Of a DNA stretch of 64,000 nucleotides, positions 9,591 through 18,142 are shown one piece after another. Numbering within the stretch: position 1 is the first letter of the stretch; the number at the start of each line of letters is the position of its first letter. This DNA is from Paraburkholderia ribeironis (GTDB lineage Bacteria; Pseudomonadota; Gammaproteobacteria; Burkholderiales; Burkholderiaceae), in NCBI RefSeq assembly GCF_900019265.1, contig NZ_CYGX02000028.1:17608-81607 (forward strand), given 5' to 3'. The notes beneath the pieces were generated by a model, which saw only the letters and a list, made by a program, of their open reading frames with translations, was not told the origin of the DNA and made no database searches. The position numbers were made by a program, and so were the translations under genes.

Positions 9591-9616
9591 GCCGCCCGGG
9601 TTGGGCTGCTTTTTTT
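9591..9616 (+). terminator. intrinsic terminator after pirin gene
   Basis: GCCGCCC and GGGCTGC form a 7-bp stem with one mismatch, followed by seven T residues, starting 37 bp after the pirin stop. Confidence 0.7.
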
Positions 9617-9807
9617 GGGGTCACGAAGAGACGGTCGTCCGCAGGGTCGCCATGCCCTTCAGGTGGCCGCTCTACGCTCCGCAGTGGCCAGTCTGCCAAT
9701 CAAATATCGCGCTGAGGTGAATGGTCTTGAGAACCTCAGGCCGACGCGGTGCGGTAATGATTGCGTCGCTGGAGCGAGCCGGTTCACTGGCCGGAGTGGG
9801 ACGGATT

Positions 9808-10389
9808 CTACGATTCCCGCTTTCGCGCCAGAACGAGCGACAAGGCGACGAGGAATATTGCCACTGCACTACACATAAAGACCACGGGCCGATTCCATCC
9901 GCTCACGTACCCAACTAACGCGGGTCCAAGGAGAATCGCCGCGACAAGTTGAATTAGCTTTTCCCGCATACCTGGTACGAAAACCGGCTTGCGGGCAAAC
10001 CAGAACGTAGCGCCGCGTGTATGCGACTCGATCCAGGCTTCTGATGTCCTGTCACGGATTAGCGCCAGTGCACCGAAGCGTAGAGCGATAAATCCACCGG
10101 CCACCAGAAAGGACCACCCACCAAGTTGAGTGAGAAAAGGCTTGCCCAAGGGCCACCACAGCAGGCTCAGTGGCGCAAGCAAGACCAAGGTGCCGTAAGC
10201 CCACCTGCGCCGTCTCAGACAACACAGAAGAACCAGCGGATGAATGCAGACCGCGACCAACACGGCCGCTACGCCGATTGAGGGCAGCAACTGCGAACGA
10301 ATCAGGGCAACGGCAATCCCGACTTCGCACGTAGAGGCTATGAGCCACGCCGAAAGCGCAAGTTTGATCCGGGTAAGCATTGACTGCAT
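9808..10389 (-). CDS. hypothetical multi-pass membrane protein
   Basis: About 193 aa with roughly six hydrophobic helices (for example the run from GIAVALIRSQLLPSIGVAAV and the stretch ending VVFMCSAVAIFLVALSLVL) and a basic C-terminus. I do not recognise the family. The start is uncertain between ATGs at 10389 and 10380. The reading frame extends to 10449, but that part is not membrane-like. It sits alone between the pirin gene and a long non-coding stretch, so context gives no function. Confidence 0.55.
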   Translation of the reverse strand: MQSMLTRIKLALSAWLIASTCEVGIAVALIRSQLLPSIGVAAVLVAVCIHPLVLLCCLRRRRWAYGTLVLLAPLSLLWWPLGKPFLTQLGGWSFLVAGGFIALRFGALALIRDRTSEAWIESHTRGATFWFARKPVFVPGMREKLIQLVAAILLGPALVGYVSGWNRPVVFMCSAVAIFLVALSLVLARKRES

Positions 10390-10503
10390 TCTTCTATCTG
10401 TATTTGAAGTTTTTGCAATAGTTTCACAATGCGGACCCAGAACACACACGTCCCGTTTTTGCGCTTCCTCGCAGTCGCGGCATTCGTTAATGCATAGCCG
10501 TGT

Positions 10504-10540
10504 CGCTGGGTGTTGCTCGCTGGGTGTTGCTCGCTGGGGG
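10504..10540. repeat. 14-bp tandem repeat (2.6 copies)
   Basis: Two perfect copies of CGCTGGGTGTTGCT at 10504-10517 and 10518-10531, then a partial third copy. It lies in the 660-bp interval 10390-11052, where no intact gene is supported. Confidence 0.7.
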
Positions 10541-10897
10541 AGCTGCTGGCGCCGGCCGCGCGACCGATGAGATCGCGGTTAAAGATGAAAGCGTTCCAGC
10601 CTGGATAAAGAGTCGTCGGTTAATCATTGTCCTTCCTGTGCTCCTTACGTCGATTATGTGATTAAAAGGTTCGGATTACGTAATAACCATAACGTGGCTG
10701 GCATCGAAGAAGAATCGGATAACTCTCAAACTGCCGAGAAATTGACAACGAGCGCTGTCCAACGGCGCGAGGGCCTGAAGGGATGATTTCAGGCGCGTTT
10801 CCAGGCGCAGATGAGCCTGAACCTGACGACAGCCAGCGAGGGTTGACTGTCGATGGACGGCAGGCTATGAGGGATGGTTGATCATCGCCGGATGATC

Positions 10898-10995
10898 ATG
10901 AGCTTGAACGAATCAAAAATACGCGCCGTGGAACAGGTGTGTGCCGTACCGGACGGCACCGAGACACTTCCGCTGAGACAGGCGGAATCAGGCCA
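10898..10995 (+). pseudogene. possible N-terminal fragment of an IS-type integrase
   Basis: A short frame reads MSLNESKIRAVEQVCAVPDG then TETLPLRQAESG. This resembles the N-terminus of some rve-core transposases (KIRTLEQV..FL.GTE...). The similarity stops after about 30 codons and no DDE core follows. It is weak evidence for an old insertion-sequence scar in an otherwise empty interval. Confidence 0.25.
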
Positions 10996-11052
10996 CCACA
11001 ACGGCACCGCTCCCGCTCCGGCAGTTGAGCATGGCAAACGGCAATGGCTACA

Positions 11053-11976
11053 TCATTGCGATCGCATCTGCTTCAGCTCATCGATGCGCAGACGATAGCT
11101 CCGTAATAGACAAGCTTTATCGCCACACGTGTCGCGAGAATTACGAAGCCATGCTCGTTGATCCGCTCGCAATCGCGTCTTGTTGGCCGATACTTTCATC
11201 TTTTTGCCATAGACTTCTGTCAATGCTTTATCGACATTTGTGAGTTCCGCATCCCCGCAAATGAGCTGCGCCTGGACAGATATCAGCTTGCTGCAATCGA
11301 AACTTTGCATCAACGCGGCCTTCATCCCGCGCTGGATCTCCAGGAGTCCTGGTTTGCATAGCCCTTGCAGCGACTTGCAAGCGGCGTCGTGCCCGACCCA
11401 TGCCATGTCCTGCGCGCCATATTGCTTAACGAAGCGATTGATGCCTGCGTGGCTTACGCCCCTTTGCATTGCGTTTGCCGCGATTATTTCGTTGCAAAGC
11501 GAGTCCTCGGCGTAGGTTCGCCCATTGCGCCGGTAGCAACTGTGAAAGCCGAGCAGCCCAGTACCAACGATACTTCGTCGTTCGCCTGACGCAAACAGAA
11601 TGGAAGCGCAAGCGGAGGCGCACCTGGCACCATCCGGAACGGTCGTATAGACGCGTACATTGTCCATTGCATCGACCACTCGGAAGGCGGCCTCTACATT
11701 CCCTCCTGGACTATTTAAAACAAGGATGACAAGACCTTCGTCATCACGGTCAGCCATTTTGGCGAACATCAGGAACTTCTCTGCATCACCTTCCTCAATC
11801 CTCCCCTCACCGATAACCATTTTCAGCTTGAGTTGTGGTTGGTAGTAGATCTTGAAGTCCATACCGGGCGCCGCACAGGGAATCATCAGCACAGTGAAAC
11901 AAAGCCAGCCAAGCAATCGTTGCATCGAGCTTTGCGCCGCCGCGCCTTTGGGCTTTGGGTGCTCTGTGCTGCGCAT
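11053..11976 (-). CDS. exported Clp/SppA-fold protein fused to an LprI-like domain
   Basis: A protein of 307 aa. The start at 11976 is fixed by GGGGAG 7 nt upstream. It has a signal sequence (hydrophobic core LLGWLCFTVLMIPCAAP). Residues about 45-200 look like the ClpP/crotonase-type serine protease fold of periplasmic COG3904-like proteins, with VLNSPGGNVEAAF for the oxyanion loop and ARCASACASILFASG around a candidate nucleophilic Ser. Residues about 228-307 form a Cys-rich LprI/DUF1311 domain (FDCSK, ICGDAEL, DTCGDKACLLRSYRLRID), a family with lysozyme-inhibitor members. An envelope role is likely; protease activity is untested. Confidence 0.72.
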   Translation of the reverse strand: MRSTEHPKPKGAAAQSSMQRLLGWLCFTVLMIPCAAPGMDFKIYYQPQLKLKMVIGEGRIEEGDAEKFLMFAKMADRDDEGLVILVLNSPGGNVEAAFRVVDAMDNVRVYTTVPDGARCASACASILFASGERRSIVGTGLLGFHSCYRRNGRTYAEDSLCNEIIAANAMQRGVSHAGINRFVKQYGAQDMAWVGHDAACKSLQGLCKPGLLEIQRGMKAALMQSFDCSKLISVQAQLICGDAELTNVDKALTEVYGKKMKVSANKTRLRADQRAWLRNSRDTCGDKACLLRSYRLRIDELKQMRSQ

Positions 11977-12427
11977 ACGATTCTCCCCGGAATATCAGAA
12001 GCATAGTCTCGAGTCTGTCCTGGGTGGCGTAACGACCCTGTGTGAAATGACCGTTCGACCTCGAAAACAGTTGTACAGGGTACCGGGGATTGAAGGGCTG
12101 TTGAGAGGTCGAGCTGCGAAGGACGACGGACTACTAGACCCGTAGCCAAAGCCGTCTTCGCCCAAGGTTTCTCACGTCTCGTCCTTGCGTGAAGCGCCAC
12201 ACAGAACCCGATCTGCAATTGGCTATCGCCCCTCGCTCATTGCGCGACCTTCCGCCCCCCGGCAGACGGAGAAGTGCAGGCGTTTGCGCGCCTTCCCCTA
12301 ACCTCAGACCTAACCTCAGACGATACCGGAGTCGCTGTCCAGATTGGCGGCGTCCCCCGATTGACGAACGAACATAATGCGGCCCACTGACCACTTCTTC
12401 GTCCTAGAATTATTGACGGGAGGCAAC
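11977..12427. other. 451-bp interval without a supported gene
   Basis: This lies between the divergently transcribed Clp/LprI gene and the lipoprotein gene, so it probably contains both promoters. Short open frames here have no protein-like features. Confidence 0.5.
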
Positions 12428-13000
12428 ATGAATCGCGGACAGGTCATCGGGCTACTGTGCGGCGCACTGCTTGCCGGTTGCGTGTCCGCCGGTGTCGAAG
12501 TGAGGCCCGAGCAGATGGCTAACTTCAGGCACGGCGTGACAACACTGCAAGACGTGGTAACCGTGCTCGGCCCTGCATCAGCAGAGACCGCGCTGGACGA
12601 CGGCTCGACGCTGCTCGTCTACACCTACGTGACGTCGCGCCCCCACCCCGAAAGTTATCTTCCGTTCATTGGGGCGCTGGTTGGCGGCGCCGACACGCAC
12701 TCGTCTGCAGCCGTGTTTCTGTTCGATCCGCACGGCATCCTCAAGAGCGCAAACACCACGGCCTCGAACGTCGGCACAGGTGTGAGCAGTGGCTCTCACA
12801 CGGAGCAACACAGTGCGCCTGTGCGAACCTCCGAGCCGCAGGTTGTGATCAGGAGCGTCCAGCCGCCCGCCGTGCAAAGCGTCCAGGCGCCCGCCGTGCA
12901 AAGCGTCGAGCCGATTCCGGAAGAAGACGGCGAGCCAGCCACGCAAATACCCGTCGAACTTCAACCAGACAATACTGTTCAACCGGCTTCCATCGAATAG
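12428..13000 (+). CDS. hypothetical lipoprotein with a BamE/SmpA-like fold
   Basis: A 190-aa protein with a lipoprotein signal (lipobox LLAGC, Cys about residue 17). Residues about 32-105 resemble the small SmpA/BamE-type fold (NFRHGVTTLQDVVTVLGPAS, a glycine-rich turn, then a hydrophobic strand). The C-terminal third is Pro/Val/Gln-rich and holds a 24-bp tandem duplication (12860-12883 and 12884-12907) encoding QPPAVQSV and QAPAVQSV. The start follows GGGAGG. It is an outer-membrane or periplasm-facing lipoprotein of unknown function. Confidence 0.68.
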   Translation: MNRGQVIGLLCGALLAGCVSAGVEVRPEQMANFRHGVTTLQDVVTVLGPASAETALDDGSTLLVYTYVTSRPHPESYLPFIGALVGGADTHSSAAVFLFDPHGILKSANTTASNVGTGVSSGSHTEQHSAPVRTSEPQVVIRSVQPPAVQSVQAPAVQSVEPIPEEDGEPATQIPVELQPDNTVQPASIE

Positions 13001-13441
13001 CGGGACACTTCGCAATTCGCGGCTTGAACGACCCCGACCGTCGCGCGAAGTATGGCGTTGAGGGCGCGAGCCCCGAATAAGCCAGGCTCTCCATTCAGCC
13101 GCCGCGAAAGCTGCGGCCAGGTATCCGTGCCGGCGCGAGGTCGCCCACTGGCCCAAGATGCTTGTTTTGACTGAGCTAATGCTCTTTTTCGGCAGATCGC
13201 TTTGACGTCGACAGATGACGAATGGCAGTCCGAAGAGGCAGCGATCATATGTAGGGACGGCCGTAAGTGTTCCAAGTTGGTCTGTGAATTAACCTTATTC
13301 GTCATCCTAACGAATACGAATATCTGCTTCGGGTGGTCTTGCGCCTCTTGCATGAAGCGCCCCGCCGGCACGCCTGCCGCGTTGGGTTATGAGACGCAAT
13401 CGCCAGCTTGAGACAGCGGCAAGTCGCACAGAAAAGGCCGC
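13001..13441. other. 441-bp interval without a supported gene
   Basis: This is a convergent region between the lipoprotein gene and the ArsR-rhodanese gene. Several short frames (up to about 70 codons) show no family resemblance. Confidence 0.5.
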
Positions 13442-14155
13442 TTAACGCCTCAGAGCAGACCCGGCAGTCGAAACAGACGATGACCTGACGCTAGACGGCG
13501 TCGAACTCTCGACGGCGAGGCCGGCAGCCTTCCATTCGGGAAATCCGTCCTCGAGACGACTCGCCTTGAAGCCTTTTGCACGCAACGCGGCGACGGCCTC
13601 GAAGGCCAGCACGCAGTAGGGTCCACGACAGTACGCGACGATCTCCGTGTCGGACGGCAGTTCGTTCAAGCGCCGCTCCAGCTCGCCCACTGGGATATTG
13701 CGCGCTCCGGGCAGATGGCCCCCGGCGAACTCGTCCTGCGGGCGCACGTCAAGCACGGTGACAAGGTTATCGGCAAGACGGAGGACCAGTTCCTCTCGTG
13801 ACACCGCTTCCATCGAATCGCGTGAGTGGAAGTAGTCATTCAGCGTCTGATTGACTTCCGCTACGTTCCGCTCGCCGATCAGGCCAAGGTACTTCATCAG
13901 GCCGACTATCTCGTTGTCGCCGGCGAGGCGATAAACGATGTTCTTGCCGCGTCGCTCGGTGTCCACCAGGCGCGCTCGCCGCAGAATTTGCAGATGGCGC
14001 GAGGTATTGGCGAAGCTCATGCCCGACCGTGCAGTCAGGTCCTCAACCGACCGCTCGCGTTGCGCAAGGTGCTCCAGCAACTCAAGCCGGCCAGGATGGC
14101 CAAACGCCTGAGCTATCTCAGCGAGGCGCTCAAAGATCGCTTGCTTCGGTCCCAC
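13442..14155 (-). CDS. ArsR-family repressor fused to a rhodanese domain
   Basis: About 237 aa. Residues 10-95 form an ArsR winged helix (HPGRLELLEHL, SVEDLTARSGMSFANTSRHL, then QILRRARLVDTERRGKNIVY). Residues about 125-215 form a rhodanese domain (VLDVRPQDEFAGGHLPGARN) with active-site loop CRGPYC, so it can carry a persulfide. The fusion suggests direct sensing of reactive sulfur. I prefer GTG 14155 (GPKQAIFERL) because GGGAG lies 8 nt upstream; a TTG at 14170 is the alternative. It is divergent from a persulfide-dioxygenase-like gene. Confidence 0.85.
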   Translation of the reverse strand: MGPKQAIFERLAEIAQAFGHPGRLELLEHLAQRERSVEDLTARSGMSFANTSRHLQILRRARLVDTERRGKNIVYRLAGDNEIVGLMKYLGLIGERNVAEVNQTLNDYFHSRDSMEAVSREELVLRLADNLVTVLDVRPQDEFAGGHLPGARNIPVGELERRLNELPSDTEIVAYCRGPYCVLAFEAVAALRAKGFKASRLEDGFPEWKAAGLAVESSTPSSVRSSSVSTAGSALRR

Positions 14156-14185
14156 GCTTGACACTCCCAACCATGTTGATCAATC

Positions 14186-14205
14186 ATTCACGCTATCGAT
14201 TGAAT
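14186..14205. promoter_or_regulatory. candidate ArsR-type operator
   Basis: ATTCA and TGAAT are separated by 10 bp in the AT-rich 81-bp gap between the ArsR-rhodanese gene and the divergent hydrolase gene. Imperfect inverted repeats of this kind are typical of ArsR-family operators that silence both directions. Confidence 0.45.
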
Positions 14206-14236
14206 GTTATCATCCTCATGAGCGAGGAGCAATCCC

Positions 14237-14977
14237 ATGATCCTACGGCAATTCCTCCATTCCGATCCCGTCGGGATTTCGTACTTGCTGGGCTGCGGCG
14301 GCAAGGCGACGGGCGTGGTGATCGATCCCGTGGCCGAGCCCAGTAGCTATCTGCAAGCGGCCGAGACGACCGGGATGAAAATCAGCTACGTGATCGACAC
14401 GCATGTGCATGCTGACCACGTGTCGACTGGGCGGGCCCTCGCTGACGCGGCAGGCGCGGAATATGTGCTTTCGGCGAAGGCCGACATCGCGGTTCCGTTC
14501 AAGGGCGTCGAGGACGGTGACGAGATCCCGCTTGGCAACGTCGTCCTCAAGGTGCTCCACACACCCGGTCATACACCCGAGCATATCTGTCTGCTCGTGA
14601 CAGACCGTACGCGGGCGGACGAGCCTTGGCTGGTCGTGACTGGCCACACGCTCATGATTGGCGACCTCGGCCGCACGGAGCTGGCCGTAAGCGCGGAAGA
14701 AGGCGCGAAAGACCTTTTCTGCAGCGTGCGGAAGCTCAGGGCGCTTCCTGATTATCTGGAGGTCTTGCCGGGTGCCTACGCCGGGTCGGCCTGCGGGCGG
14801 AGTCTTAGCGCGAACCCAACCTCGACATTGGGCTTCGAAAAGCGGCACAACCGTGCGTTCGGCATCGAAAGTGAGGAAGCATTCATCCGCTTCATGCTCG
14901 CCGACGTACCGCCGGCACCGCCCGAAGCGGCCAGACTGCGTGCGATCAATGCCGGCCGCAACGTTATCGGGGCTTAG
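14237..14977 (+). CDS. metallo-beta-lactamase-fold hydrolase, persulfide-dioxygenase-like
   Basis: A 246-aa protein with the metal-binding THVHADH near residue 55 and HTPGHTPEH near residue 112, plus GDLGRTEL. The overall layout matches ETHE1/Blh-type persulfide dioxygenases, which oxidise glutathione persulfide to sulfite. The usual GDTLFIGD block reads GHTLMIGD here, an Asp-to-His change. It is followed 4 bp later by an MFS gene and faces an ArsR-rhodanese repressor, as in BigR-type sulfide detoxification loci. The role is inferred from family and context. Confidence 0.83.
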   Translation: MILRQFLHSDPVGISYLLGCGGKATGVVIDPVAEPSSYLQAAETTGMKISYVIDTHVHADHVSTGRALADAAGAEYVLSAKADIAVPFKGVEDGDEIPLGNVVLKVLHTPGHTPEHICLLVTDRTRADEPWLVVTGHTLMIGDLGRTELAVSAEEGAKDLFCSVRKLRALPDYLEVLPGAYAGSACGRSLSANPTSTLGFEKRHNRAFGIESEEAFIRFMLADVPPAPPEAARLRAINAGRNVIGA

Positions 14978-14981
14978 CAGG

Positions 14982-16226
14982 ATGGGACACACCGCCGTGT
15001 CGTCTGCGCCGCCCCCGGTCCGGTTGGGGTTGAAGGAAAACTGGCGGCAGTTTTCACTGCTCGTGCTGATCAATGCCTTCGTGGGCGGCATGGTCGGCAT
15101 CGAGAGGACGGTCGTGCCGCTGATCGGCGCGAAAGAATTCCACCTTGGCTCCACGACGCTCATTACTTCTTTCATCGTCAGCTTTGGTGTGGTCAAGGCC
15201 CTTGCCAACCTCGTTTCCGGACAACTGGCCGACACGTGGGGCCGCAAGCGTGTGCTGGTCGTCGGATGGCTGCTTGCGCTTCCCGTGCCCTTCATGATCA
15301 TTGCCGCGCCGCACTGGGAGTGGGTGATCGCGGCCAACGTCCTGCTTGGCGCCAGTCAGGGCTTTGCATGGTCGATGACCGTGCTCATGAAGGTCGACCT
15401 GGTCGGCCCGAAAGGGCGAGGTTTGGCGGTCGGGCTCAACGAGTTTGCCGGCTATTTTGCGGTTGGCCTGACTGCGTTTCTCACTGGTTATCTGGCGAGC
15501 CGGTACGGCTTTCGACCGATCCCGATCTACCTCGGTATCTTCTATGCGGCAGCCGGCCTGATGCTGTCGATCCTCGTGGTGCGTGATACGCGCGAACATG
15601 TTCGGATGGAGGCTGCTGGCAAGACCAGGCAAGCCTCATCCCTGTCGTTTCGCGATGTTTTCCTGCTGACCTCCATCCGCGATCGCAACCTGTTCGCGGC
15701 GTCGCAGGCCGGACTGATCAACAACCTCAACGACGGCATGAGCTGGGGCATCTTCCCGCTGTTTTTTACGGGTCTCGGTCTGGGTATCGAACGGATCGGT
15801 ATCCTTAAAGCCGTCTATCCAATCGTGTGGGGAGTCTTTCAGGTTGTGACCGGCCCGATGAGCGACAGGTGGGGCCGCAAAGGCCTGATTGTCGTCGGCA
15901 TGTGGGTCCAGGCTGTCGGCCTTTTCCTGACCGCGCTTACCCCACAGTTCTGGTGGTGGCTGGTCGCAAGCGTGCTGCTGGGTCTCGGTACCGCGATGGT
16001 CTATCCGAGCCTGATCGCAGCGGTGTCGGATGCTTCGGAGCCGAACTGGCGGGCGCGATCACTAAGCGTGTACCGGTTCTGGCGAGACCTCGGGTACGCA
16101 ATTGGCGCACTTTCAGCGGGCCTCATTGCTGATCGCTTTGGTTTTGCCGACGCCATTCTGGCAATCGCCATGGTCACGTTTATCTCAGGCGTTGTCGTCG
16201 CGATCGCCATGCGAGAACGTCGTTGA
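14982..16226 (+). CDS. MFS transporter in the sulfur module
   Basis: A 414-aa, 12-helix major facilitator protein. The cytoplasmic loop motif is GQLADTWGRKRV between helices 2 and 3, with the partner GPMSDRWGRKG after helix 8. The start at 14982 lies 4 nt behind the hydrolase stop; an upstream in-frame extension only overlaps that gene. Co-transcription with a persulfide-dioxygenase-like enzyme suggests export of sulfite, thiosulfate or a related product, but no substrate residues can be read. Confidence 0.85.
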   Translation: MGHTAVSSAPPPVRLGLKENWRQFSLLVLINAFVGGMVGIERTVVPLIGAKEFHLGSTTLITSFIVSFGVVKALANLVSGQLADTWGRKRVLVVGWLLALPVPFMIIAAPHWEWVIAANVLLGASQGFAWSMTVLMKVDLVGPKGRGLAVGLNEFAGYFAVGLTAFLTGYLASRYGFRPIPIYLGIFYAAAGLMLSILVVRDTREHVRMEAAGKTRQASSLSFRDVFLLTSIRDRNLFAASQAGLINNLNDGMSWGIFPLFFTGLGLGIERIGILKAVYPIVWGVFQVVTGPMSDRWGRKGLIVVGMWVQAVGLFLTALTPQFWWWLVASVLLGLGTAMVYPSLIAAVSDASEPNWRARSLSVYRFWRDLGYAIGALSAGLIADRFGFADAILAIAMVTFISGVVVAIAMRERR

Positions 16227-16382
16227 ACGATTATGCAGAGCGCCAGGGTTGAACGCAAACAGTAAGCCGACGACGGCAAAGGCGACTGGAAAGCGTCCGC
16301 CTGAACGGCCAGGTAGCCTGCCACATTGCGAACGAAATATGCGTAGAATTTTCGTGGTGGATAAATCTCGAAGGCTGCCCTT

Positions 16383-16847
16383 ATGAAGCCGCGCATTCCG
16401 CCACCAATCGTGATGCTAGCCGCGGCTGCCCTCATGTGGGCACTGCACCGCTGGATACCGCTCACTCGCTGGATCGCCCCGCCGTGGAACCGATTTGGCA
16501 GCCTCCCGGCTGTGGTTGGACTCGCCATCGCGGTGGCAGCCATCGTCCGTTTTCGTCAGGCGCAAACGACCACCAATCCCATGGACCCGGGCAAGGCCTC
16601 ATGTCTTGTGACAGACGGGGTGTTTCGCATAAGCCGAAACCCGATGTACCTGGGTTTGGAGTTGCTCCTGATCGGCTGGGCGGTCTGGCTCGGCAGCGCG
16701 AGTCCATGGCTCATTCCCCCGCTGTTCGCGATCGTCATCACAGTCGTCCAGATCATTCCCGAGGAACGCGCGCTGGGGCAACGCTTCGGAGATCAGTACC
16801 GCTCTTACCAACGACGCGTAGCACGATGGATCGGCAGCCGCGGGTGA
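16383..16847 (+). CDS. ICMT/PEMT-family membrane methyltransferase
   Basis: A 154-aa integral membrane protein with about four helices. It carries the SAM-binding motif of isoprenylcysteine/phospholipid methyltransferases: GVFRISRNPMYLG near residue 80 and the C-terminal EERALGQRFGDQYRSYQRRV. In bacteria this family methylates varied lipids or small hydrophobic substrates. The substrate is unknown and the gene stands alone. Confidence 0.82.
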   Translation: MKPRIPPPIVMLAAAALMWALHRWIPLTRWIAPPWNRFGSLPAVVGLAIAVAAIVRFRQAQTTTNPMDPGKASCLVTDGVFRISRNPMYLGLELLLIGWAVWLGSASPWLIPPLFAIVITVVQIIPEERALGQRFGDQYRSYQRRVARWIGSRG

Positions 16848-17031
16848 CGCACTCAACTGGACGACTCCTGGTAACAGTTGCCGCTATTGAAGAAAATATG
16901 TTCACCGTCAACGCTGCCAGGCATCCGTTGACGAATCGCTTCCACAAGCCTGACGATGAGAAAACGAGGACGAACCGGAAGATCCGCCCCCAGGCTTTTC
17001 AACGGCAGAACCTTAAATCCACTGGTCGAGA

Positions 17032-17070
17032 TTCACTCAACCTTGAACTTTTTTTCGCTTAAGTCTGAAC
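17032..17070. repeat. left pair of 17-bp multi-copy repeats
   Basis: Two related 17-mers, TTCACTCAACCTTGAAC at 17032-17048 and TTCGCTTAAGTCTGAAC at 17054-17070, lie in the same orientation. They resemble the reverse complement of the right-hand set near 18.0 kb. Multiple subterminal repeats in inverted orientation are typical of IS21-family ends. No transposase gene is present between them. Confidence 0.5.
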
Positions 17071-17255
17071 CTTGCACCGCAGCGTAGCTCCGGTCGCCTC
17101 TAATCGGCTCGCCCTGCTGTGTAGACTGCCCGAACCGGGAGCACAGATCCTCCGCACCCATGTAAACCGTCCGGACCATCGTCGCCCGAGTCACACCGCG
17201 CGTAATGCATTTGAATTACAATAGCGTGGCCAAGCTACCGAGAGGAGTAATTGTC

Positions 17256-17564
17256 ATGGCTGCGAGTGCATTGGTACAGACGCGCATCGATCCCGAGCTG
17301 AAAGAACGCGCGGCGGCGGTGCTCGATAACATGGGGCTGACCGTCTCGGATGCGGTTCGTATCCTGCTGACGCGCATCGCGAACGAAGGTGCGCTGCCGT
17401 TCGCCTTTGCGGCCGACCCTGTCGCACATGACGCCTGGTTCCGCGCGAAGGTGCAGGAAGCGTTAGCCGATCCGCGGCCGGCAATTCCTCACGATGAGGT
17501 AGAAGCCCGCTTCGCCAAACGTCGCGCGGCGGCCCTTCGTAAGGCCGACAAGGGTGACGCGTGA
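17256..17564 (+). CDS. RelB/DinJ-family antitoxin
   Basis: A 102-aa protein with the ribbon-helix-helix DNA-binding segment of RelB/DinJ (QTRIDPELKERAAAVL, then MGLTVSDAVRILLTRIANEG) and an acidic/basic toxin-binding tail. The start at 17256 follows GAGAGGAG; the upstream in-frame ATG at 17205 has no such site. It overlaps the toxin frame by 4 bp (GTGA). Antitoxins of this family bind and neutralise the partner toxin and autorepress the operon. Confidence 0.85.
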   Translation: MAASALVQTRIDPELKERAAAVLDNMGLTVSDAVRILLTRIANEGALPFAFAADPVAHDAWFRAKVQEALADPRPAIPHDEVEARFAKRRAAALRKADKGDA

Positions 17565-17852
17565 GGCTTGAGTGGTCGGCTTTCGCACTGGAGGACCGAG
17601 ACGGGATTTTCGATTACATCGAAGAAGACAGACCCGCGTGCTGCCGTTGACGTAGACGATCGGATTCGCACGCAGGTCCGGCAACTGCTCCAGTTTCCCG
17701 AGACTGGTCGCCTTGGTCGCATTGAAGGCACACGCGAACTGGTCATTAGCCGCACGCCGTATATCGCAGCGTATCGTATTACAGGAGACTCAGTCCGAAT
17801 CCTGCGCTTGCTGCACGGCGCACAGCAATGGCCTGATGAGATGTTGGACTGA
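17561..17852 (+). pseudogene. RelE/ParE-type toxin split by a +1 frameshift
   Basis: The GTG at 17561 opens a frame reading RLEWSAFALEDRDGIFDYIE, then EDRP, and stops at 17650. The rest of the toxin continues one base later in another frame as RAAVDVDDRIRTQVRQLLQF and onwards to LRLLHGAQQWP. Together they make a normal RelE/ParE-length protein. The break falls at CCC-G-CGT (17633-17639): one extra G. It is either a dead toxin beside an intact antitoxin, a sequencing error, or +1 slippage at a CCC proline codon. The C-terminal motif and antitoxin neighbour make the family secure. Confidence 0.75.
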
Positions 17853-18016
17853 CGTCCCGCCCCAACCTGTACTTTGAGGATGAGCAGCAACATCTTCATT
17901 TCAGCGGGGTGTTCCTCTTCGAGTGAAATGCCGAGGCCAAATTTTGTGCAACTGGCATCCCTGAAGTACGCAGTCGGCCAATCGACCCATGCGAGCTGGA
18001 GGGACGCCACCGGGAA

Positions 18017-18086
18017 ATTCAAAGTTAAATGAACCAACTGCGGATAGTTCAAACTTAAGTGAACCGCGGGTTCAAAGTTGCCTGAG
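18017..18086. repeat. right set of 17-bp multi-copy repeats
   Basis: ATTCAAAGTTAAATGAA (18017-18033), GTTCAAACTTAAGTGAA (18047-18063) and the weaker GTTCAAAGTTGCCTGAG (18070-18086) share a consensus and orientation. They are inverted relative to the 17032-17070 pair, so the toxin-antitoxin locus is bracketed by element-like ends about 1 kb apart. Confidence 0.5.
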
Positions 18087-18142
18087 CATCACGCTCCGAA
18101 GCCTTGTCCGAGCGACGCGAACAGTTCAAAGATAAGAAAATC

